A stretch of 64,000 nt of DNA, from NCBI RefSeq assembly GCF_014203855.1, contig NZ_JACHJV010000001.1, positions 2,480,001-2,544,000 of the forward strand. Direction: 5' to 3'. This document shows, piece by piece, positions 1 through 8,488 of this stretch. This DNA is from Kitasatospora kifunensis. Lineage in GTDB: Bacteria; Actinomycetota; Actinomycetes; Streptomycetales; Streptomycetaceae. The translations under genes were made by a program, and so were the position numbers. The notes below the pieces were generated by a model. The model made no database searches and was not told the origin of the DNA. It saw only the letters and a list, made by a program, of their open reading frames with translations. Each line of letters opens with the position of its first letter. The first letter of the stretch is position 1.

Positions 1-1
1 T

Positions 2-310
2 ATACAGGTGACCAGGAGCGGCGGCTTCACCGGGCAGGTTCTGCGGGCCGAGCTGGACACCGCCACCCGGATCGACGCGCCGCACGTGCACGCGCTGGCC
101 CGCGAGGCGGTGGCCGGCGCCTCCCGCGCGCCCGGGTACGGCGTGCCCGACGGCTATCACTACGAGATCACCGTGGACGGGCGCACGGTGCACTGCGCGG
201 ATCCGCGGCTGACCGACTCGCAGCAGGAGTTGATCTCGCTGATCCTGCACCAGGGCGTCGTGCTGCCGCCGCTCTCCCCGGGCGGCGACTGGTTCGCCGC
301 GCCGGCCTAG
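2..310 (+). CDS. Emfourin-like protease inhibitor (5' end outside window)
   Basis: The reading frame is open to the left edge and a GTG at position 8 is probably an internal Val, because family members begin a few residues earlier with a basic strand followed by a Gly-Gly-Phe turn (here RSGGF). About 100 residues are visible, close to the full length of emfourin, the small cytoplasmic inhibitor of protealysin-type M4 metallopeptidases. The signature block PDGYHYEITVDGRT near residues 47-60 and the C-terminal pattern of hydrophobic helix, Gly and acidic strand fit. In other genomes the gene usually sits beside an M4 peptidase gene; such a partner would lie left of the window and cannot be seen. 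The TAG stop lies in a decayed copy of an inverted-repeat end (307-340). Family call is from memory of the motif; confidence moderate to high. Confidence 0.72.
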   Translation: MQVTRSGGFTGQVLRAELDTATRIDAPHVHALAREAVAGASRAPGYGVPDGYHYEITVDGRTVHCADPRLTDSQQELISLILHQGVVLPPLSPGGDWFAAPA

Positions 311-340
311 GGCCTGTCCGGTGGATCCTGTCGGATCAGC
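307..340. repeat. Decayed half-copy of the palindromic element at 19475-19643
   Basis: This stretch begins CTAGGGCCTGTCCGG and ends TGTCGGATCAGC. It matches the left end of the 169-bp palindrome at 19475 at roughly 29 of 33 positions. It also lies between two convergent genes: the TAG of the upstream gene is in its CTAG and the TGA of the minus-strand gene is in its GGATCA. No matching right arm follows. Confidence 0.5.
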
Positions 341-959
341 CCCGGCCCTCGAAGCGGACGGCCCCGTGGCCGTGCGCCGCGGCCTGGTCGACCAGCGACT
401 GGCCGACCAACTGCCGGGGCAGCCCGAACAGTTCGCACAGCCCCGCGAGCAGCCTCTCCCCGTCCGCGCGACCGCCGCCCGGGGCCGGCTCGTCGCCCGG
501 CCCGGCCAGGTCATGGCCCAGCCCGGCCAGCGCGGCGCCCTGCTCGGGGCGCCCTGCCATGGTCGCGAGCCGGGCACAGCAGCGCTCCCACTCGGCCCGG
601 TGCGCGGCCTGCCGCTCGGCCCGGACCGGGCCCGGCGCGCGCGGCTCGGCGGGTGGCACCCGGCGGGCCGGCCAGTCGAGCGAAGCCGCCGCGCCCTCGG
701 GCGTGACCAGCGTGGCGCGGGTGATGCCCGGCTGGTCCAGCAGGTGCCAGGCCGGGGCCGCCAGCTCGACGGCGAGGTCCCGCGCGAGCCGGCGGGCCCG
801 GCGCTCACCGAGCCGACCCCAGCGTGGACGCGGCGGGTCGGGCAGCAGGGCCGCGCCTCCCGGGCCGGTGGCCAGCAGGTAGCCGCCGACCCGCACCCGC
901 GGCAGCACCGAACGGACCTCCTCGACCGGGACGTCGAGGCCGACGGCATGCGTGGGCAC
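336..959 (-). CDS. Conserved hypothetical protein, 207 aa
   Basis: I do not recognise a family. The GTG at 959 is chosen because an AGGGGG ribosome-binding site lies 6 nt upstream; an in-frame ATG at 1010 would add 17 Pro/Ala/Arg-rich residues with no such site. The protein is soluble-looking, rich in Ala, Arg, Pro and Gly, with a Leu-rich C-terminal helix (LLAGLCELFGLP) and no signal peptide or membrane segment. Codon third positions are strongly GC, as in neighbouring real genes. It converges on the emfourin-like gene, and the two are separated only by the decayed repeat. An AT-richer stretch at about 1020-1108 separates it from era and may hold its promoter. Confidence 0.5.
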   Translation of the reverse strand: MPTHAVGLDVPVEEVRSVLPRVRVGGYLLATGPGGAALLPDPPRPRWGRLGERRARRLARDLAVELAAPAWHLLDQPGITRATLVTPEGAAASLDWPARRVPPAEPRAPGPVRAERQAAHRAEWERCCARLATMAGRPEQGAALAGLGHDLAGPGDEPAPGGGRADGERLLAGLCELFGLPRQLVGQSLVDQAAAHGHGAVRFEGRG

Positions 960-1108
960 GTCAGGCCCCCTGCGGCAGGCAGCCGCGGGGGGCGGAACGG
1001 GGCGCGCCATCGATCACGTCATGCTGCACCCGCTGATGATATTGAATTAATCCACTTCGCCAAACCATCGCCACGCATTGGTCAAGGAAAGGAAAAGCAA
1101 TGCGGCGA

Positions 1109-2050
1109 TCAGAACCCGAGCTTGCGCAGCTGCTTGGGGTCGCGCTGCCAGTCCTTGGCCACCTTGACGTGCAGGTCCAGGTAGACCGGCGTGCCCAGCA
1201 GCGCCTCGATGTGCTTGCGCGCGGTGGTCCCGACGTGCTTGAGCCGGGCCCCCTTGGCGCCGATCACGATCGCCTTCTGACTCTGCCGCTCGATGTAGAC
1301 GTTCGCGTGGATGTCCAGCAGCGGGCGGTCGGCCGGCCGGTCCTCGCGCGGGATCATCTCCTCGACCACCACGGCCAGCGAGTGCGGCAGCTCGTCGCGC
1401 ACACCCTCCAGCGCGGCCTCCCGGATCAGCTCGGCGACCATGATCTGCTCGGGCTCGTCGGTCAGGTCACCGTCCGGGTAGAGCGGCTGCCCCTTGGGGA
1501 GCAGCTTGGTGAGCAGCTCGGCCACCAGGCCCACCTGCTTGTCCGCGACGGCCGAGACCGGGATGATCTCCGCCCACTCGATGCCCAGCTCGGCGCCGAG
1601 CTGGGAGATGGCGATCAGCTGCTCGGCCAGCCGCTTGGAGTCGACCAGGTCGGTCTTGGTGACGATGGCCACCTTGGGGGTCTTCTTGATCTCGGCCAGT
1701 TCCTTGGCGATGAACTTGTCGCCGGGGCCGAGCTTCTGGTCCGCGGGCAGGCAGAAGCCGATCACGTCCACCTCGGCCCAGGTGGAGCGGACCAGGTCGT
1801 TGAGTCGCTCGCCGAGCAGGGTGCGCGGCTTGTGCAGTCCGGGGGTGTCGACCAGGACGAGCTGCGCGTCCGGGCGGTGCACGATGCCGCGCACGGTGTG
1901 CCGGGTGGTCTGCGGGCGGTCGGAGGTGATCGCGACCTTCGTTCCCACCAGGGCGTTGGTCAGGGTCGACTTGCCCGCGTTGGGTCGGCCGACGAAGCAC
2001 GCGAAGCCCGAACGGTAGGGGGCTGCCGGGGAGGAGGGGGTGTCGCTCAT
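1109..2050 (-). CDS. era: GTPase Era, 16S rRNA assembly factor
   Basis: Era is a small GTPase that binds the 3' end of 16S rRNA and helps 30S subunit maturation at the membrane face of the cytoplasm. Visible motifs: P-loop GRPNAGKS (residues 21-28), DTPG switch II, TKTD base-recognition motif, and a C-terminal KH domain with the GAKGARLKHVG loop. Length is 313 aa, normal for the family. The second ATG (2050) is preferred: an AGGGAG site sits about 9 nt before it but abuts the first ATG at 2059. It is the last gene of the hrcA-to-era block and follows a small membrane-protein gene. Confidence 0.96.
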   Translation of the reverse strand: MSDTPSSPAAPYRSGFACFVGRPNAGKSTLTNALVGTKVAITSDRPQTTRHTVRGIVHRPDAQLVLVDTPGLHKPRTLLGERLNDLVRSTWAEVDVIGFCLPADQKLGPGDKFIAKELAEIKKTPKVAIVTKTDLVDSKRLAEQLIAISQLGAELGIEWAEIIPVSAVADKQVGLVAELLTKLLPKGQPLYPDGDLTDEPEQIMVAELIREAALEGVRDELPHSLAVVVEEMIPREDRPADRPLLDIHANVYIERQSQKAIVIGAKGARLKHVGTTARKHIEALLGTPVYLDLHVKVAKDWQRDPKQLRKLGF

Positions 2051-2161
2051 GAGGACCATTCTCCCTGATCGCCCGATCGCCCCCGGCCACCCCCGCCACG
2101 CAGCCGCGTCACGCCCCGGCCGACCGGCTCGCCACCGGCTCCGCCACGGCGCCGGCCGCCT

Positions 2162-2314
2162 TCACTTGCGCCGCGACTGCAGCGCCCCGAGCAGGGTGAG
2201 AACCAGCAGCGCGATCGACCCGCCCAGCCAGTAGGGCGAGCCGGTCTCGTGCCAGCGCCCCATGCCCATCACCACGGCCAGCAGCGCCGCGAAGAATCCG
2301 AGTACCCCGAGCAT
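2162..2314 (-). CDS. Small two-helix membrane protein, 50 aa
   Basis: A 51-codon frame starting with ATG at 2314 encodes MLGVLGFFAALLAVVMGMGRW, a charged turn (HETGSPYW), a second hydrophobic helix (GSIALLVLTLLGAL) and a basic end QSRRK. This is two short membrane segments joined by a tight loop. It lies on the same strand between the deaminase-like gene and era, in the position where actinomycetes often carry a small membrane protein. Codon use is normal for the region. Function unknown; the frame is short, so the call rests on the clean hydrophobic pattern and context. Confidence 0.6.
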   Translation of the reverse strand: MLGVLGFFAALLAVVMGMGRWHETGSPYWLGGSIALLVLTLLGALQSRRK

Positions 2315-2424
2315 CCCCCACCCCCTCGGGTGAGATTATCTGCCTTTCGTACTTACGGCATCAGGCTCCCGGCACACCGGACCTACCGGTCGGTCTCAGC
2401 GCCTCACGCCCCACGCCTCACGCC
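2315..2424. other. Intergenic gap with short direct repeats
   Basis: The gap between the deaminase-like gene and the 50-aa gene contains about four near-identical CGCCTCAC units at 2400-2433, running into the 3' end of the deaminase-like gene, and an AT-richer patch near 2331-2350 that could be a promoter. No gene seen. Confidence 0.4.
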
Positions 2425-2766
2425 TCACGCCTCAGCGCGAACCCGCAGCGCGCCGTCCAGCCCGGCCAGCAGCAGCGGCGTGCCCGCCCCGCCGAGATCG
2501 CGCACCACGGCCAGGTCCGCCGCCGCCGGGGCAGCCTCGGCGGTCACCACGGCGGCCGCCTCCAGCCCCTTGGCCCCGCTGGCCACCGCCATGGCCACGG
2601 CGGCCTGCACCGCGGTCAGCCGCAGCGAGGCCAGCTCGACCGAGCCGGCCACATAGGTGCGCCCCGTCTCGTCGCGCACCGCCGCGCCTTCGGCCACACC
2701 GTTGCGGGCCCGGGCGGAGCGGGCGAGCGTGATGATCTTCTGGTCTTCGGGATCAAGGTCAGTCAT
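2425..2766 (-). CDS. Cytidine deaminase-like protein lacking zinc ligands
   Basis: A protein of 113 aa (or 117 aa from the ATG at 2778) shows the cytidine deaminase helix-strand layout: an N-terminal helix with LARSARARNG, a GAAVRDETGRTYVAGSVE strand pair and later Ala-rich helices. It sits in the usual position between ybeY/corC and era. The catalytic features of a working deaminase are absent: the Cys/His-Ala-Glu motif is replaced by LTAVQ and no Pro-Cys-x-x-Cys pair exists; the protein contains no Cys at all. By family knowledge it should not bind the catalytic zinc, so a role as an inactive, structural or nucleotide-sensing paralogue is more likely than deamination. This is inference. Confidence 0.7.
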   Translation of the reverse strand: MTDLDPEDQKIITLARSARARNGVAEGAAVRDETGRTYVAGSVELASLRLTAVQAAVAMAVASGAKGLEAAAVVTAEAAPAAADLAVVRDLGGAGTPLLLAGLDGALRVRAEA

Positions 2767-2824
2767 GCCGCCGAGCATAGGCGCCCGGTCGGCGGCCCCC
2801 AGCGGCGGACCACCGAGCCGCGGC

Positions 2825-3715
2825 TCAACCCGCCGGGCGCAGCGTCGCCCGCCGGCCCTCGGGGCTGGCCAGTCGCTCCAGCCGCTCGGCCGTGTCGGTG
2901 CCCGGCAGCGGATTGGCCATCACGATGGTCAGATCGGGCCGGGCCGGCACCCGCAGCTGGGTGGACTCGAAGTGCAGCGGCCCGGCCGTCGGATGGTGCA
3001 CCGTCTTGCCCAGCTCCCCGGCCGCCCGGACGTCACCGAGCGCCCACAGCTCGGCGAACTCCGCGCTGCGCTCGCACAGGTCGTCGACGATCAGCTGGAA
3101 GCCCTGGTCCCCCGGGCGCTCCGAGGCGGCCACCCGGAACTGCGCCACCACCGCCGGCGCGTTCTCCTGCCAGACCGCGTCCCTGGAGCGGTAGGCGGGG
3201 CTGAGAAAGAAGTTGGCCAGGCAGTTGGTGTCGCCCTCCTCGAAGCCGAAGACCAGCCCGGCGGCCTCGTTGAAGCAGACGATGTTCCAGTACGCGTCCA
3301 ACACGTGCGCGGGGAACGGCATCCAGGCGTCGATCAGCCGGCGCAGCCCGTCCGAGACCGGTCCGAGCTCGGGCCTGGGCAGCGGCGGGTTGAGGCCGGC
3401 CAGCAGATAGAGGTGGCGCCGCTCGGACTCGTCCAGCCGCAGCACCCGGGAGACCGCGTCCAGCACCTGGGGCGAGACGGTGATGGCGCGCCCCTGCTCC
3501 AGCCACTGGTACCAGCTGACGCCCACCCCGGCGAGCACCGCCACCTCCTCGCGCCGCAGCCCCGGGGTGCGGCGCCGGGCGCCGCCGTCCGGCAGACCGG
3601 CCTCGGCCGGGCTCACCCGGGCCCGACGGCTCATCAGGAACTCGCGCAGACACCGGCGGCGCATGACAGCGGGATCGAGCAGAACGGCGGCGGTCGACTC
3701 CTGGCTGGTGGTCAT
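2825..3715 (-). CDS. XRE-family regulator with MmyB-like ligand-binding domain
   Basis: A 296-aa regulator with an N-terminal helix-turn-helix (about residues 20-95; diagnostic RRTPGLRREEVAVLAGV and WYQWLEQGR) and a C-terminal MmyB-like PAS-type domain (about 110-280; WMPFPAHVLDAYWNIVCFNEAA) known in relatives to bind small hydrophobic ligands. It is divergent from an MFS transporter with only 57 bp between the starts, so it most likely controls that transporter and itself. Reading its own strand upstream, a TATGCT hexamer ends 6 nt before the ATG with a CTGACG hexamer 18 bp further up, compatible with leaderless transcription. The regulator/transporter pair interrupts the conserved corC-to-era run. 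A second related regulator lies at 47395-48330. Confidence 0.9.
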   Translation of the reverse strand: MTTSQESTAAVLLDPAVMRRRCLREFLMSRRARVSPAEAGLPDGGARRRTPGLRREEVAVLAGVGVSWYQWLEQGRAITVSPQVLDAVSRVLRLDESERRHLYLLAGLNPPLPRPELGPVSDGLRRLIDAWMPFPAHVLDAYWNIVCFNEAAGLVFGFEEGDTNCLANFFLSPAYRSRDAVWQENAPAVVAQFRVAASERPGDQGFQLIVDDLCERSAEFAELWALGDVRAAGELGKTVHHPTAGPLHFESTQLRVPARPDLTIVMANPLPGTDTAERLERLASPEGRRATLRPAG

Positions 3716-3772
3716 GCCACCAGCATAAATAGCCTCTCTCCACGGCGTCAGGAGTCATCGAAGGATGGACTC

Positions 3773-5230
3773 ATGGCACTCACCGAAGCACCGGCGACGG
3801 CGGCGCAGGCCGCCCCGACGGCACTCAGCACCCGCGCGAGACTCATCCTCTTCGTCCTGTGCGCGGCCCAGTTCGCGGTCGCGCTCGACTTCTCGATCCT
3901 GAATGTGGCCCTGCCCGACCTCGGCACCGACCTGAAGATCAGTCAGGCCAACCTGCAGTGGGGCGTCACCGCCTTCGCGCTGCCCTCCGGCGGGTTCCTG
4001 CTGCTCTTCGGCCGGATCGCCGACCTGTACGGGCGTCGCCGGATCTTCCTGCTCGGGCTGGCCGCCTTCACCGCGGCCTCGGTGCTGGCCACCGCCGCCT
4101 GGGACCCGGCCTCCTTCCTGGTCGGCCGGGTGCTCCAAGGCCTGGGCGCGGCGATGATCGTGCCCGCCGGCATGGCGCTGCTGACCACCACCTTCAAGGA
4201 GGGCCCGGAGCGCGACCGGGCACTCGGCATCTCCGGCATGCTGCTGTCGCTCGGCTTCACCGTCGGCATGCTGCTCGGCGGCGTGCTGACCCAGGCGTTC
4301 GGCTGGCGCTCCACCATGGCGCTCAACGTGCTGATGGGTGCGGCCGTGCTGATCGGCGCACCCCGACTGCTCACCGAGAGCCTGCCCGCCAGCCGCCCGC
4401 GGATCGACATACCGGGCGCGGTGACCATCACCGGCGGCCTGCTGGCACTGATCTACGCGCTCTCCACCGCCGCCCAGAACGGCTTCGGCCGCGCCGACGT
4501 GATCACCGGTCTGCTGGCGGGTCTGGTGCTGCTGACCGCCTTCACGGTGATCGAGTCCCGCACCGAGCAGCCGCTGGTCTCGCTGCCGGTGCTGCGCCGG
4601 CGCACGGTGGCCTGGGGCAACATCGGTGGCCTGGTCACCTTCGCGATGATGAGCTCGGTGATCTTCCTGAGCACCCTCTACCTCCAGCAGGTGCTGCACC
4701 TGAGCCCGGGGGCCAGCGGCCTGGTCTTCGGCGTGCTGGGCCTGGCGGCGGCGCTCGGCGGCTCGGTGGCGCCCAGGGTGGTGGGCCGGCTCGGCGCCCC
4801 GCGCACCCTGGTGGCAGGCCTGCTGATCCAGGCCCTGTGCACCGCCGCGCTGGTGCTGATCGGTGCCGACGGCGGGACCTGGCTGGTGCTGCTCTTCGGC
4901 TCGGTGGGCTGCTTCGGCCACCTGTGGGCGATCGTCGCCTACAGCATCACCGCCACCTCGGGACTGGCGGACGCCGAACAGGGCCTGGCCACCAGTCTGG
5001 TGACGAGCACTCAGCAGGTGGGTCTGACCGTCGGCATCCCGCTGCTGAGCGCGCTGGCGGCAGCCCGGATCGAGGGCCTGCGGACCAGCGGCCACTCCTT
5101 CGCGCAGGCCACCCTGGGCGGCGTCCGGCTCGGTCTGGGCGCGGACGCCGCGGTGGTGGCGCTGGTGGCCCTGCTGGTCGCGCTGGGCCTGCGGGTCTGG
5201 CGCCGGCCCGCCACCCCGACCGACGGCTGA
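3773..5230 (+). CDS. DHA2-family MFS drug/metabolite exporter
   Basis: A 485-aa, roughly 14-helix major facilitator of the DHA2 (drug:H+ antiporter) type in the cytoplasmic membrane. Seen: LDFSILNVALPDL in helix 1 (motif D1-like), the GRIADLYGRRRIFLLG loop between helices 2 and 3 (motif A), and a motif C-like Gly-rich helix 5 (LLSLGFTVGMLLGGVLTQAFGWRS). The ATG at 3773 is supported by AAGGA 7-8 nt upstream; the frame is open far upstream, but that part shadows the regulator gene. It is probably controlled by the divergent XRE regulator. Substrate cannot be told from sequence. Confidence 0.9.
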   Translation: MALTEAPATAAQAAPTALSTRARLILFVLCAAQFAVALDFSILNVALPDLGTDLKISQANLQWGVTAFALPSGGFLLLFGRIADLYGRRRIFLLGLAAFTAASVLATAAWDPASFLVGRVLQGLGAAMIVPAGMALLTTTFKEGPERDRALGISGMLLSLGFTVGMLLGGVLTQAFGWRSTMALNVLMGAAVLIGAPRLLTESLPASRPRIDIPGAVTITGGLLALIYALSTAAQNGFGRADVITGLLAGLVLLTAFTVIESRTEQPLVSLPVLRRRTVAWGNIGGLVTFAMMSSVIFLSTLYLQQVLHLSPGASGLVFGVLGLAAALGGSVAPRVVGRLGAPRTLVAGLLIQALCTAALVLIGADGGTWLVLLFGSVGCFGHLWAIVAYSITATSGLADAEQGLATSLVTSTQQVGLTVGIPLLSALAAARIEGLRTSGHSFAQATLGGVRLGLGADAAVVALVALLVALGLRVWRRPATPTDG

Positions 5231-5302
5231 CCTTCCGCCCAGGGGTGGACGGTCGGGGGGTAGACGGTCAGCGGGCACTCGGCCAGGGGCACTCGGCCGG
5301 GG

Positions 5303-6646
5303 TCAGTCGAGCTCGGGGCGCTCCAGCCGCACGTCCGGCTGGTGCGGTCCGACCGGCGCGGCCACCACCGTGCCGATCCGGTTGCGCCGCCCGGCCGAAC
5401 TCTCCGCGATCAGCCGGATCGCGGAGATCGCCGAGGACCCCGCCGGGCCGTCCTCGGGCACCGGGATCTCGCAGGCCGAGCCCGGGATCGGCACCCGGCC
5501 CAGGTGCTTGGCGAGCAGCCCGCCCACCGTCTCGACGTCCTCGTCCTCCAGCTCGATGCCGAACAACTCGCCGAGGTCCTCGACCAGCAGGCGGGCGGTG
5601 ATCCGGTAGGAGCCGTCACCGAGGTCCTGGACCGGGGCGATCTCCCGGTCGTACTCGTCGGTGATCTCCCCGACGATCTCCTCCAGGATGTCCTCGATGG
5701 TGACCAGGCCGGCCGTGCCGCCGTACTCGTCGATCACGATCGCCACGTGCGAACGCATCTGCTGCATCTCGCGCAGCAGGTCGTCCACCGGCTTGCTGTC
5801 CGGGATGAAGACGGCCGGGCGCATCACGGTGTCCACCTGGTCGGACTCCGCCTCCGGGTTGACGTGGGTGCGCCGGACCAGGTCCTTGAGGTAGACGATG
5901 CCGACCACGTCGTCCTCGTTGTCGCCGACCACCGGGATCCGGGAGAAGCCGGAGCGCAGCGCCAGGGTGAGCGTCTGACGGACCGTCTTGTGCCGCTCGA
6001 TCATCACCAGGTCGGTGCGCGGCACCATCACCTCGCGCACGATGGTGTCGCCCAGCTCGAAGACCGAGTGCACCATCCGGCGCTCGTCGTCCTCGATCAG
6101 GTCGTCCTTCTCGGCCAGGTCGACCAGCGCCCGCAGCTCCGCCTCGGAGGCGAAGGGCCCCTCGCGGTAGCCCTTGCCGGGTGTAAGCGCGTTGCCCAAC
6201 AGGATCAGCAGCCGCGGGATCGGGCCGAGGATCGCGGCCAGCGGCAACAGCACGAAGGAGGCCGCGGTGGCGGTGGTCAGCGGGTGCTGACGGCCGATGG
6301 TGCGCGGCGAGACGCCGACCGCCACGAACGAGACCAGCACCATCACGCCGAACGCCAGCAGGATCGCCTGCCAGGCCTGGCTGAGGTTGCGCACGCAGAC
6401 CACGGTGACCATGACCGCCGCCGCCATCTCGCTGGCCACCCGGATCAGGGTGGCCAGGTTCAGGTAGCGGATCGGGTCGGAGGCCAGGGTCAGCAGTCGG
6501 TCGGCGCCGCGCCGCCCGGCCCGCAGGGCCTCCTCGGCACGGAACCGGGAGACCCGGGAGATGCCGGCCTCCGCGCAGGCGGCCAGCCAACCCAGCATCA
6601 CCAGCAGGAAGGACGCGACCAGGAAGCTCGTACTATCGCCAGTCAT
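5303..6646 (-). CDS. CorC/HlyC-family membrane protein with CBS domains
   Basis: A 447-aa protein with an N-terminal DUF21 (CNNM) membrane domain of about four helices (residues 1-190), a CBS pair (about 205-335; VMVPRTDLVMIE, SGFSRIPVVGDNEDDVVGIVYLKDL, GTAGLVTIEDILEEIVGEI) and a C-terminal CorC/HlyC transporter-associated domain (about 345-430). Relatives transport or sense divalent cations such as Mg2+ or Co2+; the old name hemolysin is misleading. Its ATG lies 5 nt beyond the ybeY stop, so the two are co-transcribed. In most relatives the deaminase-like gene and era follow directly; here the XRE/MFS pair intervenes. Confidence 0.93.
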   Translation of the reverse strand: MTGDSTSFLVASFLLVMLGWLAACAEAGISRVSRFRAEEALRAGRRGADRLLTLASDPIRYLNLATLIRVASEMAAAVMVTVVCVRNLSQAWQAILLAFGVMVLVSFVAVGVSPRTIGRQHPLTTATAASFVLLPLAAILGPIPRLLILLGNALTPGKGYREGPFASEAELRALVDLAEKDDLIEDDERRMVHSVFELGDTIVREVMVPRTDLVMIERHKTVRQTLTLALRSGFSRIPVVGDNEDDVVGIVYLKDLVRRTHVNPEAESDQVDTVMRPAVFIPDSKPVDDLLREMQQMRSHVAIVIDEYGGTAGLVTIEDILEEIVGEITDEYDREIAPVQDLGDGSYRITARLLVEDLGELFGIELEDEDVETVGGLLAKHLGRVPIPGSACEIPVPEDGPAGSSAISAIRLIAESSAGRRNRIGTVVAAPVGPHQPDVRLERPELD

Positions 6647-6650
6647 CGGA

Positions 6651-7145
6651 TCAGTGGGTGGTGGGAGCCGGGGAGATCCCCGACAGCCCGCGACCGGCCC
6701 GCCAGTCGTCGAGGATCCGCTTCTGGAGGGCGAACATGACCTGCTCCTCCTCGGGCTCCTCGTGGTCGTAGCCGAGCACGTGCAGCACCCCGTGGACGGT
6801 GAGCAACTGCAGCTCCTCGTCCATCGAGTGCTTGGAGGGCGCGGCCAGGCCCTGCGCCTTGGCCACCTCGGGGCAGAGCACGATGTCGCCGAGCAGGCCC
6901 TGCGGCAGCTCCTCGCCCTCCTTGCCGGGGCGCAGTTCGTCCATCGGGAAGGACATCACATCGGTGGGACCCGGCAGGTCCATCCACTGGATGTGCAGCT
7001 GCTCCATCGCCTCGCCGTCCACGAGGATCACGGACAGTTCGGACAGCGGATGGATCCGCATCTTGTCGAGGGCGAAGCGGGCGACGTCGAGGATGGACTC
7101 CTCGTCGGCCTCCCAGCCGGACTCGTTGGCGATGTCGATGGACAT
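6651..7145 (-). CDS. ybeY: Endoribonuclease YbeY, rRNA maturation factor
   Basis: A single-domain metalloprotein of 164 aa needed for 16S rRNA 3'-end processing and 70S quality control. The metal-binding signature [11 protein letters not shown] (residues 118-128, three His) is intact, preceded by the conserved [10 protein letters not shown] strand (61-70) and GDIVLCPE (86-93). Length is family-typical. It follows the PhoH-type ATPase gene by 14 nt and precedes the CorC gene by 4 nt, the standard phoH-ybeY-corC arrangement. Confidence 0.96.
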   Translation of the reverse strand: MSIDIANESGWEADEESILDVARFALDKMRIHPLSELSVILVDGEAMEQLHIQWMDLPGPTDVMSFPMDELRPGKEGEELPQGLLGDIVLCPEVAKAQGLAAPSKHSMDEELQLLTVHGVLHVLGYDHEEPEEEQVMFALQKRILDDWRAGRGLSGISPAPTTH

Positions 7146-7159
7146 GGAGCGGTGTCGAC

Positions 7160-8296
7160 TCAGCTTTCGGTGCGATGGGGCTGTCGGGGGGTGCGGCTGC
7201 GAGGGCCGCGCGGGGCGGTCTTGCGCGGGGCTGATCCGGCGTCCTCGCCGTTCTCGACGTCCCAGCGCTCGTAGGCGTCCACGATCCGGCCGACCAGCTT
7301 GTGGCGGACCACGTCGGTGCTGGTCAGGATCGAGAAGTGGATGTCCGGGACGCCCGCCAGGATCTCCTGGACCACCTTGAGACCGCTACGGGTACCGCCG
7401 GGCAGGTCGATCTGGCTGGTGTCGCCGGTGACCACGACCCGGGAGTTGAAGCCGAGGCGGGTCAGGAACATCTTCATCTGCTCGGGCGAGGTGTTCTGCG
7501 CCTCGTCCAGGATGATGAAGGCGTCGTTCAGGGTCCGGCCGCGCATGTAGGCGAGCGGGGCGACCTCGATGGTGCCGGCCGCCATCAGCCGCGGGATCGA
7601 GTCCGGGTCCATCATGTCGTGCAGCGCGTCGTAGAGCGGGCGCAGGTAGGGGTCGATCTTCTCGTAGAGGGTGCCGGGCAGGAACCCGAGCCGCTCGCCG
7701 GCCTCGACCGCCGGGCGGGTCAGGATGATCCGGTTGACCTCCTTGGCCTGCAGCGCCTGTACGGCCTTGGCCATCGCCAGGTAGGTCTTGCCGGTACCGG
7801 CCGGGCCGATCCCGAAGGTGATCGTGTGCCGGTCGATCGCGTCGACGTAGTTCTTCTGGTTGACCGTCTTGGGGCGGATGGTGCGGCCCCGGTTGGAGAG
7901 GATGCTCGCGGTGAAGACCGCCGAGGGGCTCTCGGCGGCGCCGTCCGGATCGGCGGCGGCACTCTTCAGCATCGCGATGGACCGCTCCACGGCGTCCTCG
8001 GTCAGCGGCTGGCCGGTGCGCAGCACCAGCATCATCTCGCTGAACAGCTGTTTGACCAGGGCGATGTCGGCACGGTTGCCGGTGGCGGTCACCTCGTTGC
8101 CCCGCACGTGGATGTCGGTCTCCGGGAAGGAGCGCTCGATCACCCGCAGGAGGGAGTCGGTGGCACCGAGCAGGGTGACCATCGGGTGCTTCTCGGGGAT
8201 CACGATCCGGGCGGTCGATCCGTCGCCGCCGCGCGCGCTGGCCTTCGCGCCGTTCTGCGTGCCGTGCTGTGCGGTGTCACTCATCGGTTCGCTCAT
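7160..8296 (-). CDS. ybeZ: PhoH-family ATPase (YbeZ type)
   Basis: A 378-aa PhoH-like P-loop ATPase, functional partner of YbeY in rRNA processing. Walker [13 protein letters not shown] starts at residue 164, Walker B is FIILDEAQN, and the arginine/sensor region [15 protein letters not shown] follows. A KH-like N-terminal section (about 40-95) is typical of YbeZ. A second ATG at 8284 is an alternative start; neither has a strong ribosome-binding site. It is the first gene after a 192-bp gap, so a promoter probably lies at 8297-8488. Confidence 0.94.
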   Translation of the reverse strand: MSEPMSDTAQHGTQNGAKASARGGDGSTARIVIPEKHPMVTLLGATDSLLRVIERSFPETDIHVRGNEVTATGNRADIALVKQLFSEMMLVLRTGQPLTEDAVERSIAMLKSAAADPDGAAESPSAVFTASILSNRGRTIRPKTVNQKNYVDAIDRHTITFGIGPAGTGKTYLAMAKAVQALQAKEVNRIILTRPAVEAGERLGFLPGTLYEKIDPYLRPLYDALHDMMDPDSIPRLMAAGTIEVAPLAYMRGRTLNDAFIILDEAQNTSPEQMKMFLTRLGFNSRVVVTGDTSQIDLPGGTRSGLKVVQEILAGVPDIHFSILTSTDVVRHKLVGRIVDAYERWDVENGEDAGSAPRKTAPRGPRSRTPRQPHRTES

Positions 8297-8488
8297 GGGT
8301 CGGCGCTGAGGCCTGCCTCATCCCATCCGTGTCTCGGGGTGCCGCTCGGTCGGTTCCGGGGTCACCAGGGTACGCCGCGCAGGTGTTCGCTGTGACGCGG
8401 CCCGATCGATGGTGGGCCAGTTCCGGGAGGGACGCCAGCTCTTTTCCGGGTCCACTGCTTTCGGGCCCACCACCACACCTGCGGAAGA
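8297..8488. other. Intergenic region upstream of the phoH/ybeY/corC run
   Basis: This 192-bp gap between the RNase Z and PhoH-type genes has no convincing coding frame. A GTGGGCC/GGCCCAC pair (around 8412 and 8464) could close a long-loop hairpin that ends RNase Z transcription; no U-run follows. Confidence 0.3.

Noticed and set aside
2657..3772. Upstream extension of the first DHA2 MFS frame by about 370 codons
   Set aside because: It lies antisense to the XRE regulator and part of the deaminase-like gene; a good ribosome-binding site and typical transporter N-terminus are at 3773.
8297..8488. Short peptide gene in the gap before the PhoH-type gene
   Set aside because: No frame with a ribosome-binding site and natural composition was found.
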